A stretch of DNA of 23,328 bases from Petrotoga sp. UBA5851 (lineage in GTDB: Bacteria > Thermotogota > Thermotogae > Petrotogales > Petrotogaceae). Positions within the stretch are counted from its first letter, which is position 1. Each line of letters opens with the position of its first letter. The translations under genes were made by a program, and so were the position numbers. This document shows, one piece after another, positions 1 through 8,014 of this stretch. The stretch spans positions 49,968-73,295 of the forward strand of contig DJGH01000072.1 in the NCBI GenBank assembly GCA_002431635.1. Reading direction: 5' to 3'. Below the pieces are notes generated by a model that did not search any database, was not told the origin of the DNA, and saw only the letters and a program-made list of their open reading frames with translations.

Positions 1-257
1 ATTTTTGATTTCAATAGCATTTTCCCACTTGAAAAACTGTTTCAGAAATATAAAACCAAACTGTCCGAGCCACGTTTTATCTTCATTATAAATAGCTATC
101 TTATAGTTGGCAAGTATGTTTTCAGGATAAAATACCGAGCCAAGATATGCTATTATAACTGGAAGGATTATTATCAGCGAAATTACTCCGGAGTTCCTGA
201 AAAATTTTTTTAGTTCGAATATGCTTAATCTTAGGCTTTTCGTATGTATCCCCCCAT
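1..257 (-). CDS. ABC-2-type permease, N-terminal part, cut by window edge and frame-broken at its start
   Basis: A reading frame on the minus strand is open from the left edge to an in-frame TAA at 271-273. It encodes a basic segment (SIFELKKFFRNSG), one hydrophobic helix (VISLIIILPVIIAYLGSVF), then NYKIAIYNEDKTWLGQ. That arrangement is typical of ABC-2-type export permeases (YhgE/Pip or YbhR-like), where an N-terminal anchor is followed by an 'A(V/I)xNED' extracytoplasmic strand. The frame contains no ATG, GTG or TTG. The only natural start is ATG at 257-255, which overlaps the stop of the upstream gene as TAATG. It is followed by six Gs and leads, in the present sequence, to an eight-codon peptide ending at TAA 231-233. 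One extra G would put that ATG in frame with the permease. The family call is from residue pattern only, and most of the protein lies outside the window. Confidence 0.5.
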
Positions 258-267
258 TATTTTTTTT
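250..267 (-). repeat. Homopolymer tracts A8 and G6 at a gene junction
   Basis: On the minus strand, eight As (267-260) and six Gs (255-250) flank the TAATG stop/start overlap between the 244-residue membrane protein gene and the permease frame. A one-base change in either tract alters how the two frames connect. G7 would give the permease its own ATG start. A7 would fuse the upstream protein directly to the permease frame. Sequencing error, a real mutation and slippage are all possible. Confidence 0.6.
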
Positions 268-991
268 CTTTTAACCTTTTAATTGCAGTTTCAAGCTTTT
301 GGAGTACTTTTGGTTCTTCATAAAATGACAACCTTTCGTCGGCAGTATCTATATACAGTCCATATGTTTCCACTTCCGGCTTATGAAGTGTCCTCAGCCT
401 TTTGGCAGGTAGAAACATTTCACTTATCTTGGTATAGTATATCGGGCTTTGCTTTTTGGCAAGCCGGAACACTCCATAATCAATTATATCATCAAGCATT
501 ATAGTCCTGCTTATAGTGCTTTTAGGCATTGGAACCGTAAACGCAGCTCTTCCATCGCCTATAAAAACAACTGTTGTCTTCAATCCTGAAAGAGATTCGA
601 GATCATTTATCTCTCCCATACCGAAAAAGCAAAGTTCAAACACTCCTTCTTTTGTCTTTACACCTGCTTGATTGAGCTCTTTTCTGAGATTATCAATAAC
701 TTTTTCATCTGAAGCAGCTACCAGAAATAAGGCCGATGCAATTGCCATATAGACAAACAAAGGAATGTTTGATACACCGTTCATAAAAACAGCTGTCTGG
801 CTTGCAATAAGAACAAGTGCATACACTACAAAGTTCAGAGAAGAGTTTTTTCTTATAATAAAGTACGACAGTATCATAAGAATCAGAGATACTCCAAAAA
901 AAATCCATCCTCCAAGGAAAAACTGAATAAACGGAATCAATCCAAAAAATATAGAAATAATTCGTTTTTTCAAATCATCCACTCCTTTCAT
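257..991 (-). CDS. Unknown membrane protein with a soluble C-terminal domain (244 aa)
   Basis: I do not recognise this protein. About four hydrophobic segments fill residues 10-93, arranged as two hairpins. A soluble, probably beta-rich domain follows from about residue 95 to the end, closing in a charged amphipathic helix (KVLQKLETAIKRLKEKK). The last part weakly resembles bacterial PH-like domains attached to membrane hairpins; this is a guess from pattern. The gene begins directly after the mnmE stop codon. The ATG at 991 has only a weak upstream ribosome site. An AAAGGAG lies just after it and sits eight bases before a TTG at 973-971 (codon 7), so translation may start at that TTG, giving 238 residues. 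It is last-but-one in the long minus-strand run and overlaps the start of the permease fragment, so a role with that transporter is possible. Confidence 0.7.
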   Translation of the reverse strand: MKGVDDLKKRIISIFFGLIPFIQFFLGGWIFFGVSLILMILSYFIIRKNSSLNFVVYALVLIASQTAVFMNGVSNIPLFVYMAIASALFLVAASDEKVIDNLRKELNQAGVKTKEGVFELCFFGMGEINDLESLSGLKTTVVFIGDGRAAFTVPMPKSTISRTIMLDDIIDYGVFRLAKKQSPIYYTKISEMFLPAKRLRTLHKPEVETYGLYIDTADERLSFYEEPKVLQKLETAIKRLKEKK

Positions 992-2341
992 TTATTTTCC
1001 TACACAAAAATTACTGAATATACTTTCAAGAAGATCCTGTGTATAGTCTGCCCCCATAAGCTCATTAACAGCCTGAACGGCTTTTTTTATATCTATCATA
1101 ATCACATCGGATGTGTATCCCTGCATGTATGAGCTTTTTGCAGCCAGCATTGCTTCGTGGGCATTCAAAAGCGCCTGCTTCTGCCTCTGGTTTGTAAGAA
1201 CAGGCTCATTTATTTCTACTTTATCACACAGCATACCGTACATAATTTTTTCAAGTTCAGAAATATCGTTTTTCAATGCAGAAACCTCAACTGTTTTCCA
1301 TGTTATATAAGATGGAACTTCCCATTTCACGAAAGAAGCACTGTCTTTTTTATTAATTACAAGAATTACATTATCTTTTTCCTGTGAAGCCACAAAATCA
1401 TAAAGATCTTTGTCTTCCTGTACAAAACCTGTTTCACCGTCAATAACAAAAATAACCATCTCTGATTGTTCTATCGCTTTTTTTGAACGTTCTATGCCAA
1501 GGCTTTCAATCTCGTCATCTGTCTGCCTTATTCCTGCGGTATCGATAAGTCTAAGGTTTATACCAAAAAGACTTATATTCTCCTCAATAGTATCCCTTGT
1601 AGTTCCTGCGAGTGGTGACACAATTGCCCTTTCGGTTTTTAAAAGCGCGTTTAAAAGCGTACTTTTCCCGGAGTTCGGTTTTCCTACGATACAGGTTTTT
1701 ATACCTTGAACAGCAGCTATACCATTTTGAGCACTTTTTAAAATGCTTTCTGTTTTAGAAATAATTCGATTCAGATTGGATATTTTCTCACTACTGTCAT
1801 CCTGTTCAAAATCTTCCGGATAATCAAGCTCTACCTCTATGGCTGCGGCAAAGTACATTAGCATATCTTTTATCTCTTTAATCTGAATAGAAATCCCATT
1901 ATTGAGATTTGCTGACGCAACTTTAAGAGCGTTATCGGTTTTGGCGGTTATCATATCGTTTATGCTCTCCGCTTTTATGAGATCCATCTTGCCGTTAAGA
2001 ACAGCCCTAAACGAAAACTCTCCGGGTAGTGCCTGTCTTGCACCTGATTTAATAATTGTTTCAAAAACCTTTTGGGTAATAAGCCTTCCTCCATGGCAAA
2101 ACACTTCAAGCATATCTTCTCCGGTAAAACTGAAGGGATTCTGATGAAAAACCCATGTTACTTCATCTATCAAAGCTGCCCCTTCATAAAGCATTCCATA
2201 GTACATATGCTTAACGGTGGGATTCTTTTTAACAAAAATTTTTTCAGCTATATTCCGGCTTTCACTTCCGCTTACTCTCACAACAGCTACTGCTCCCTGA
2301 CCCAGGGGAGATGAAACTGCGGCTATTGTATCAAAGATCAT
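992..2341 (-). CDS. mnmE: tRNA modification GTPase MnmE
   Basis: MnmE (TrmE) acts with MnmG to make the 5-carboxymethylaminomethyl or related group on wobble uridine 34 of certain tRNAs, using a folate-derived carbon. All parts are visible in 449 residues: the N-terminal folate-binding domain with FCHGG at 81-85, a helical domain, and an inserted GTPase domain with G1 GKPNSGKS (220-227), G2 GTTRD (246-250), G3 DTAG (267-270) and G4 NKKD (330-333). The C-terminal CVGK box (446-449) matches the family's C(I/V/L)GK catalytic cysteine motif. Length is normal. The ATG follows GGAGAGTG at good spacing. It lies four bases after mfd and its stop directly abuts the next gene. The minus-strand neighbours upstream are motility genes, an unusual setting for a tRNA enzyme. 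Confidence 0.97.
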   Translation of the reverse strand: MIFDTIAAVSSPLGQGAVAVVRVSGSESRNIAEKIFVKKNPTVKHMYYGMLYEGAALIDEVTWVFHQNPFSFTGEDMLEVFCHGGRLITQKVFETIIKSGARQALPGEFSFRAVLNGKMDLIKAESINDMITAKTDNALKVASANLNNGISIQIKEIKDMLMYFAAAIEVELDYPEDFEQDDSSEKISNLNRIISKTESILKSAQNGIAAVQGIKTCIVGKPNSGKSTLLNALLKTERAIVSPLAGTTRDTIEENISLFGINLRLIDTAGIRQTDDEIESLGIERSKKAIEQSEMVIFVIDGETGFVQEDKDLYDFVASQEKDNVILVINKKDSASFVKWEVPSYITWKTVEVSALKNDISELEKIMYGMLCDKVEINEPVLTNQRQKQALLNAHEAMLAAKSSYMQGYTSDVIMIDIKKAVQAVNELMGADYTQDLLESIFSNFCVGK

Positions 2342-2345
2342 AAAA

Positions 2346-5291
2346 TCACTCTCCGAGAATTTCTTTAAGAAACTTCACTTCATCAAAGTTACCGTATACT
2401 ATATACTCTTCATTCTTTTTATCCTGAAAACTTTTCTTCGAAAACTTGCGGATCTTAATTGGATCAGGCTCAAAGCTTTCTACATACTTCATCTTTATAT
2501 AAGCATCCCCTATTTCTATCTCTCTGATATTTTTCAATGCTGCCATTACTTTTATCCTTGCATACTCGATAAGTCTTTCTGTTTCACAAGGCATACGGCC
2601 GAATCTGTCTGCTATCTCACTGTAGAGCTCATCAACCTCACTTATATTTCTTGCTACGGATATCCGCCTGTATATCCGCATTCTCTCTATGGGATTTTCA
2701 ATATACTCCTCAGGAATGATTATAGAGCCTTTTATACCTTTTATCTCCGTAATAAAATCGCTATCCCTCACTACATCCTTATCGTTGTAAAGCTGACTTA
2801 AAACTCTGTCAAGAATACTTTTGTAAAGTTGAAGTCCAACAGAGTTGATATGCCCTTTTTGGTCAAGCCCGAGAATATCTCCGTATCCGCGTATTTCCAG
2901 ATCTCTTAACGCAAGTCTGAGGCCGCTTCCTGGTTCATTGAACTCCTTAATGGCTTCCAACCTTTTCCTTGCATCATGATTAAGAACAGAACTGGTATGC
3001 ATAAAATAAGCAAAGGCTCTTTTGTTTGACCTTCCGACCCTTCCCTTTATCTGATAAAGCTGCGATATTCCGTATCTTTGAGAATCGTCCACAATGAGGG
3101 TATTAGCATTAGGAATATCTATACCGTTTTCAACTATGGTTGTCGCAACAAGCATATCAAGCTTACCGGAATAGAACTCCTGAAGTATTCTAGAAAAATC
3201 GCTCTTTTTCATTCTTCCGTGTGCGCAGGATATACTTACTTCAGGTATCGTTTCCTTAAGCTTCTTGTATATTTTATCTATATCCTGAACTCTATTATGC
3301 ACATAAAGTATCTGTCCGCCCCTAAGTTTTTCTCTGAGTACAGCCGTTCTTACTATCCGTTCGGAGTAGTTTCCGACAAAAGTTTGAACCGGAAGTCTGC
3401 CGATCGGAGGGGTACTTATGGTCGAAATATCGCGTAATCCGCTTACAGACATGTACAATGTACGCGGAATAGGCGTTGCGCTCATGAGCAAGAAGTTTAC
3501 TCCTTCGGAAATGCTTTTGAACCTCTCTTTCTGAAGCACCCCGAACCTTTGCTCTTCATCTATTATGACCAGTCCGAGTTTTTTGAAAATAAGTTTTTTT
3601 GAAAATAGTGCATGTGTGCCTATAACTATATCAACAGCTCCATTGCTTACCTGCTTATAAATTTCTTCTTTTTCGCGCTGGGTTTTATACCTGTCAAGAA
3701 GCTCTATCCTTACCCCAAACTCATTCATACGTTCACAGAAACTATCAAAATGCTGTTTGGCTAAGATAGTGGTCGGTGCCAACATAAGCACCTGATAATC
3801 AGAAAGTACCGTTTTAAATGCCGCTCTCATGGCAACTTCGGTTTTTCCAAACCCTGCATCTCCAACTAAAAGTCTGTCCATTGTTTTTTCTGAGATGAGA
3901 TCACTTTCAATCTGTTCAATTGCCCTTTCCTGATCTGTGGTTTCAATATACGGAAAGGTCTCTCTGAACTTTCTTTCGGTTTCACTATCTCCGTTTATAA
4001 TCAAGCCTTTCTGCTCCTGGCGGATCGCATATATTTTTACCAGTTCATTTATCCTTTCCCTTATGTTTTCCTCAACTTTTTTCTTGGTATTCTTCCATCT
4101 TGCTCCCCCGGGAGTTGATATTTTTACGCTCTGAGCATCGCCTATATACTTGGAAAGCTTGTCTATACGTTCGGCCGGAATGAGAGTTTTGGTAGAACTT
4201 TCATACTCCAGAATTATGTATTCACGTACTCCCAGTGCGGTTTTCTTTTTTTCAAATCCTCTGTATATACCTATCCCAAAATCTTCATGTACAATAAGAT
4301 CACCTGATGAGATATCTTCCCAGTCAATAAGCGGAATAGTTGTTATATCCTGTTGGGCATCCAACTCTTTTGTATAATACTTAGTTGGAACATCTACATT
4401 TATTTCAATGCTCTTAAATAAAGAAAGAATCTCCAACCCACTTCCACTATAACGCCTATATATATCCCTTGCAGCAGAAAAACTGCACATTTCAAGATTT
4501 TCACGTTCTTTTTCCGCAAAGCTGCTCATCACTTTTTCTTTGTTTACTATGTATATCTGAAGCCTTTCCTTATCCAAATAGTCAAGAATGGTTTTTTTAT
4601 CCTTAAAAAGGATACCAGGCAAGGCATTTATCATATCAACCGTTATTGCCTCTTTTTCCCCGCTTATGGAAAGTGCCCTTTCCACTCTTTTTTCAAAAAA
4701 ACTTATATTTTCAGGACTTTTAAACGATTCGCTGCCTGCCACCATTATAAACTCTTCAATCTCAGAAACAGATTTCTGGGTATTCGGGTCAAAAAAACTG
4801 ATTCTTTCAATCTGATTATCAAAAAGTTCAAGTCTTAAAGGATTGTCGTATATCGGTATAAATATATCCCTTATAAATCCTCTTCTGGCATACTCTCCAT
4901 GACTGTGAACAGCACTTACAGTACTTCTGAACGAAGATTGGTATCCTATATCGTAAAGATTTTCTTCGAAAGAATCTCCTATTCTGTACTTTCTGAAATA
5001 AAAATTTTCTTTGGGAATGGAAAATCTTGTTAGTGCATGCAAAGAAGTAAGAATAGTAACCTTGGACGAGGTTGCTGCGGAAAAAAGGGTCCTGAGCCTC
5101 AGGCTCTTGACTTTTGAAGATATATCCATTTCTTCAAATGGAAATATATCGAAATCTGGAAATATCTCTGCATTTTCTATTTTGATATCAAAGTTCGAAT
5201 ACTCAGGAAGTACAAAAATAGTTGAGCCCTTATTTTCCAGGCTCTTTTCTTTAATTATATTGACAAGCTCATGATTGATTTCTTTTACCAC
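2346..5291 (-). CDS. mfd: Transcription-repair coupling factor Mfd
   Basis: Mfd removes RNA polymerase stalled at DNA lesions and recruits UvrA. The 981-residue protein is shorter than E. coli Mfd (about 1148), with a trimmed N terminus as in some thermophiles. A reduced UvrB-like region occupies roughly residues 1-230, including GEYARRGFIRDIF around 132-144. The RNA polymerase-interacting domain is at about 325-400 (HEDFGIGIYRG). Superfamily 2 translocase motifs follow: Walker A GDAGFGKT (477-484), DEEQRFG (578-584), SATPIPRT (604-611) and GRVGRS. A TRCF C-terminal domain closes the protein (PIERMRIYRRI). The start is GTG at 5291, placed seven bases after GGAGG. It overlaps the upstream unknown gene by 23 bases and precedes mnmE by four, so it is probably translated from the same message as the flagellar genes. 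Confidence 0.97.
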   Translation of the reverse strand: MVKEINHELVNIIKEKSLENKGSTIFVLPEYSNFDIKIENAEIFPDFDIFPFEEMDISSKVKSLRLRTLFSAATSSKVTILTSLHALTRFSIPKENFYFRKYRIGDSFEENLYDIGYQSSFRSTVSAVHSHGEYARRGFIRDIFIPIYDNPLRLELFDNQIERISFFDPNTQKSVSEIEEFIMVAGSESFKSPENISFFEKRVERALSISGEKEAITVDMINALPGILFKDKKTILDYLDKERLQIYIVNKEKVMSSFAEKERENLEMCSFSAARDIYRRYSGSGLEILSLFKSIEINVDVPTKYYTKELDAQQDITTIPLIDWEDISSGDLIVHEDFGIGIYRGFEKKKTALGVREYIILEYESSTKTLIPAERIDKLSKYIGDAQSVKISTPGGARWKNTKKKVEENIRERINELVKIYAIRQEQKGLIINGDSETERKFRETFPYIETTDQERAIEQIESDLISEKTMDRLLVGDAGFGKTEVAMRAAFKTVLSDYQVLMLAPTTILAKQHFDSFCERMNEFGVRIELLDRYKTQREKEEIYKQVSNGAVDIVIGTHALFSKKLIFKKLGLVIIDEEQRFGVLQKERFKSISEGVNFLLMSATPIPRTLYMSVSGLRDISTISTPPIGRLPVQTFVGNYSERIVRTAVLREKLRGGQILYVHNRVQDIDKIYKKLKETIPEVSISCAHGRMKKSDFSRILQEFYSGKLDMLVATTIVENGIDIPNANTLIVDDSQRYGISQLYQIKGRVGRSNKRAFAYFMHTSSVLNHDARKRLEAIKEFNEPGSGLRLALRDLEIRGYGDILGLDQKGHINSVGLQLYKSILDRVLSQLYNDKDVVRDSDFITEIKGIKGSIIIPEEYIENPIERMRIYRRISVARNISEVDELYSEIADRFGRMPCETERLIEYARIKVMAALKNIREIEIGDAYIKMKYVESFEPDPIKIRKFSKKSFQDKKNEEYIVYGNFDEVKFLKEILGE

Positions 5292-6000
5292 TTTTTTCCT
5301 CCGTTACCGGATCTCTTATAAATTTAAGATATCTTTCATTTCGTCTGGAGTTATAAAAACCGGCTGCATTCATATAGACCTTAGGCATGCTGTCAGACTC
5401 ACAGTAAAGTTTCTTTCCAGCCCAAGAATATCTTACATCTCTAGCCACCGGAACCTGCGGATAAAAGCCTGAAAATGCAAGATCTGATATTAGCACGTTG
5501 TGTTCCTTAACAATAACTTCTATCATCTGCAGTATCTGTTTTTTCTCTATGGAAATTTTCAGTTCCTTCACAGGATTTTTTACTACAAAACATTTTACTT
5601 TCTTTTCTTTAATAACTGTACGTATGCCAGAAAATGAGTTTATCGAGACTTCCGGCCCAACATGGACAAGTATATCAGGACATCTTAGACTTTCTTCATG
5701 CTTTACCCGGCTTTGAACACCAAGAACAGCGTTTTTTACCGTGGTATCATCAAAAGTACAGCCTTCATTAATATCTGAAGAAAAAATATCCGTCTGTGCA
5801 ATGACTGTTGCACTCTCGTCATCTTCAAATCCAGCATCAATAAGATTGATACTTAATTCTTCAGACCTGTCGATAAAAACAAAAAACGGACTCACATCTC
5901 TAATGTCCGCAAAGCTTATATTATCAAACTTTAGTGTGTTAAGCCTGGAATATACTTCCAGATCAATTTCTTTTACCGTTAACTGTCTTCTGAAGAGCAT
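5269..6000 (-). CDS. Unknown protein upstream of mfd (243 aa)
   Basis: I do not recognise this protein. It has no signal peptide or membrane segment and looks like a soluble cytoplasmic protein of mixed alpha/beta type. Recognisable stretches are PDILVHVGPEVSINSFSGIRT (about residues 108-128), a strand-helix region around KCFVVKNPVKELKISIEKKQILQMIEVIV, and a C-terminal segment rich in Tyr, Asn and Arg (VYMNAAGFYNSRRNERYL). The ATG at 6000 has only a poor ribosome site and lies 22 bases inside the preceding gene, so translation is probably coupled. It overlaps mfd by 23 bases. The double overlap ties it closely to both neighbours. Function is unknown. Partnership with the 166-residue protein before it is an inference from the overlap. 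Confidence 0.8.
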   Translation of the reverse strand: MLFRRQLTVKEIDLEVYSRLNTLKFDNISFADIRDVSPFFVFIDRSEELSINLIDAGFEDDESATVIAQTDIFSSDINEGCTFDDTTVKNAVLGVQSRVKHEESLRCPDILVHVGPEVSINSFSGIRTVIKEKKVKCFVVKNPVKELKISIEKKQILQMIEVIVKEHNVLISDLAFSGFYPQVPVARDVRYSWAGKKLYCESDSMPKVYMNAAGFYNSRRNERYLKFIRDPVTEEKSGKRNQS

Positions 6001-6479
6001 ACGAATGAAAGTGCCTCATTTAACCTTCCAAAAGGCTCCAGTATATCAAATATTTCTGCAAGATCGGATATCTTTTTAAACAACTCCTGGCTTACTTCAT
6101 AGGAAAAGGATATTTTAGCCGAATAGTTCTGCCCCAGTGTAATAATACCTTCTTTGCCGTTAAAGCTGCTGCTTTCCGATAAAGCTTTGCTGCTTACAAG
6201 TTGAGCTACAGGTTTATCTGTGCTTAAAAAATCCAGCGTTTCATTTTCCTGAACAAGTAGTACTTCAGCATCTTTTGCAATCTCGCTGATTTTCTTACCT
6301 ATTATTTCTGAGGCTATATAGCTTTTCAAATTATTACCGTATATGATTTTTTGTATTTTGGTGGGCTTTATGGGAGATGTATACTTAAAAGAGACAGGCA
6401 TTCCTTTTTCATTTATAATGAGTACCCCGCCCGAATATTTTTCATCCCCAGACTTATAAACACTGAAATATCCAAGCAT
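5979..6479 (-). CDS. Conserved-looking protein of unknown function (166 aa)
   Basis: This is a small soluble protein without membrane segments. The N-terminal third carries a well-ordered pattern: YFSVYKSGDEKYSGGVLIIN, then EKGMPVSFKYTSPIKPTKIQKI and IYGNNLKSYI. I recall similar 'GG-(I/V)-L-x-V-D-x-x-G-x-P-V-E-F-x-Y-T-x-P-I-K-P' proteins annotated as hypothetical in several deep-branching bacteria; this is memory, not a search. The C-terminal half has a strand-rich section and ends in two helices. The start ATG at 6479 follows GAGGAGGG at normal spacing, so it is well supported. The end overlaps the 243-residue gene by 22 bases. It lies between the motility regulators and mfd. I cannot assign a function. 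Confidence 0.8.
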   Translation of the reverse strand: MLGYFSVYKSGDEKYSGGVLIINEKGMPVSFKYTSPIKPTKIQKIIYGNNLKSYIASEIIGKKISEIAKDAEVLLVQENETLDFLSTDKPVAQLVSSKALSESSSFNGKEGIITLGQNYSAKISFSYEVSQELFKKISDLAEIFDILEPFGRLNEALSFVCSSEDS

Positions 6480-6495
6480 TCTTTACCCTCCTCAT

Positions 6496-6804
6496 TCAGT
6501 ATCTTATATCTAATATTTTGCCTCTGTAATCATCAAAGTCCGATTTCTCAGTCATAGTTTTTTCCGGTTCTTTTTTTGCACTAACAGAAATGTTGGCAGG
6601 CATACTGCCATTATGACCATCCTTGCTTACTTTTTCTTCCTTAGTGTTATCTTTAACTTTTTTCATCCTGTTCTCAAACTCTTGAACCTGTTTCACAAGT
6701 TCTACCATACGCCCGGAATTTGAAGCTGAGTTTACAGCCTGAATGCTGTTTGATACATCTACACCTTTGACCACAACAACCTGAAGATCGTGGATAGGAG
6801 GCAT
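6496..6804 (-). CDS. Small unknown protein downstream of fliA (102 aa)
   Basis: This is a short, strongly charged and probably largely disordered protein. Residues 1-30 form a possible ordered head (MPPIHDLQVVVVKGVDVSN). A helix with coiled-coil-like spacing follows at about 32-52 (MVELVKQVQEFENRMKKVK). A Lys/Glu/Ser-rich linker leads to a terminal RGKILDIRY. No signal peptide or membrane segment is present. It starts two bases after the fliA stop with AGGGAGATG upstream, so it is in the same translational run. Bacillus subtilis carries the small swarming gene swrB just downstream of sigD. The position is comparable, but SwrB has a membrane anchor and this protein does not, so I make no homology claim. 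A motility-linked adaptor is only a positional guess. Confidence 0.7.
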   Translation of the reverse strand: MPPIHDLQVVVVKGVDVSNSIQAVNSASNSGRMVELVKQVQEFENRMKKVKDNTKEEKVSKDGHNGSMPANISVSAKKEPEKTMTEKSDFDDYRGKILDIRY

Positions 6805-6806
6805 AT

Positions 6807-7505
6807 TTATTCATCTCCCTTCAAAGATCTTTTTAGCCGTGCTATTATCGCCGTGTGTATCTGAGAAATTCTAGATTCGCTTACTCCTATCACTTCACCT
6901 ATTTCTCTGAAAGTAAGTCCTTTCTCATAATAAAGCGAAAGTATCAACTGATCCTTTTCACTGAGTTCCTCAACAGCCTCTTTCAGTTTTTCATTAAGAA
7001 TCTCTTTGTAGGCATTTACCTCCGGATCATCAGCATCATCAGCTATTGCTCTTTCCATTCCTTCTTCATAACTTTTATCGGTAAGGTAGGCATCAAGTTC
7101 AAGAATCTGGCTTTTTCTCACCGAAAATTTGAGCTTTTCAAAATCATCATGACTTATTTTAAGATTATCCATTATCTCTTCATCTGTAAAATGCTTATCC
7201 GGGTTGTCTGCCATGAAATTCTCGTATCCCTTTATAAGATGCCTCAGTTCTTTTGGCAACCAATCAATTCTCCTCAGATAATCAAGCATTGCACCACGTA
7301 TTCTATTCATGCCATAAGTATAGAAATTAGCCCCCATTGAAGGATCATACCTGTCATAAGCCTGAAGAAGACCTATAAGTCCCTCCTGTATCAGATCATC
7401 AAGTTCCACACTTTTTGGAAGAGTACTGAGAAGATTCAGAGCTATGATCTTTATCTTAGGCAGAAAGTTTTTTATTATCTGATCTTTGTTCAATGAGTAT
7501 TTCAT
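6807..7505 (-). CDS. fliA: Flagellar sigma factor FliA (sigma-28, SigD/WhiG type)
   Basis: Sigma-28 directs RNA polymerase to late flagellar and chemotaxis promoters. The 232-residue protein has region 2 (DDLIQEGLIGLLQAYDRYDP, then FYTYGMNRIRGAMLDYLRR), the RIDW(L/V)P signature at the start of region 3, and region 4 with a helix-turn-helix (LTFREIGEVIGVSESRISQI). Length and layout are those of FliA/SigD/WhiG. A GTG at 7514 lies within the ribosome site itself, and AAAGGGTGG is well spaced from ATG at 7505, so I take 7505 as the start. It lies between cheD and small unknown genes. I found no anti-sigma flgM in the window. Placement inside the same operon as the export genes suggests its supply follows early gene expression, as with B. 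subtilis sigD. Confidence 0.96.
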   Translation of the reverse strand: MKYSLNKDQIIKNFLPKIKIIALNLLSTLPKSVELDDLIQEGLIGLLQAYDRYDPSMGANFYTYGMNRIRGAMLDYLRRIDWLPKELRHLIKGYENFMADNPDKHFTDEEIMDNLKISHDDFEKLKFSVRKSQILELDAYLTDKSYEEGMERAIADDADDPEVNAYKEILNEKLKEAVEELSEKDQLILSLYYEKGLTFREIGEVIGVSESRISQIHTAIIARLKRSLKGDE

Positions 7506-7528
7506 ATATACCACCCTTTAAAATAAAA

Positions 7529-8014
7529 CTATATATTATAGAGTTCTACTTTTTCACCACCACCCACTTTTTTTACCATAAGTTCTCCTGTAGCTATGTT
7601 AAATTCTATACTTCTGGCCCTGTTGCCACCTACATCTTCAGCGATAATCCTTACTCCCTTTTGCTTGAGCTTAAGCTTGACAGCCTCTATATTTCTTTTC
7701 CCAATATCCATGGTTTGGCTAGAAGTGCCAAACATTGCGGCTCCTCCTGCAATTTTAGCCTCAAGGTTAGACGCTGATGCGCCGATTTTCAAAAGTTCGC
7801 TGTAGATCAAGTCTATACCTGAATCAGCATACTTACCGGGTTTTGGCCCTGTATTCCCAGAACTGTCAGGCAACATCACATGAACCATAGCCCCAATGTT
7901 TTTGGTTTTATCACGAACACACACACCTACACAGGAGCCTAACCCCAGGGTAACAATGACTATGGGATTATTATCCAATGCGTATTCGCCTATTCCGATT
8001 ATTTTTTTATTCAT
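7529..8014 (-). CDS. cheD: Chemoreceptor glutamine deamidase CheD
   Basis: CheD deamidates glutamines on chemoreceptors and in many bacteria binds CheC, linking receptor adaptation to CheY-P levels. The 161-residue protein has the family's catalytic set: Thr22, Cys28 in TLGLGSCVGV and His45 in MVHVMLP. These are each one residue on from the T. maritima CheD triad (Thr21, Cys27, His44). KYADSGIDLI and the KIAGGAAMF loop are also present. Length is normal. It overlaps cheC by eight bases, as expected for partners that need balanced amounts, and is followed by fliA. No receptor gene lies in the window, so its substrates must be encoded elsewhere. Confidence 0.96.
   Translation of the reverse strand: MNKKIIGIGEYALDNNPIVIVTLGLGSCVGVCVRDKTKNIGAMVHVMLPDSSGNTGPKPGKYADSGIDLIYSELLKIGASASNLEAKIAGGAAMFGTSSQTMDIGKRNIEAVKLKLKQKGVRIIAEDVGGNRARSIEFNIATGELMVKKVGGGEKVELYNI

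Noticed and set aside
3078..3437. 119-residue plus-strand frame inside mfd
   Set aside because: It lies opposite strongly conserved Mfd helicase codons, has no ribosome site, and its composition looks like a reverse-strand shadow.
6855..7340. 161-residue plus-strand frame opposite fliA
   Set aside because: It is fully antisense to sigma factor regions 2-4. Its Phe/Ile/Ser-rich sequence is the expected mirror of the AT-rich gene.
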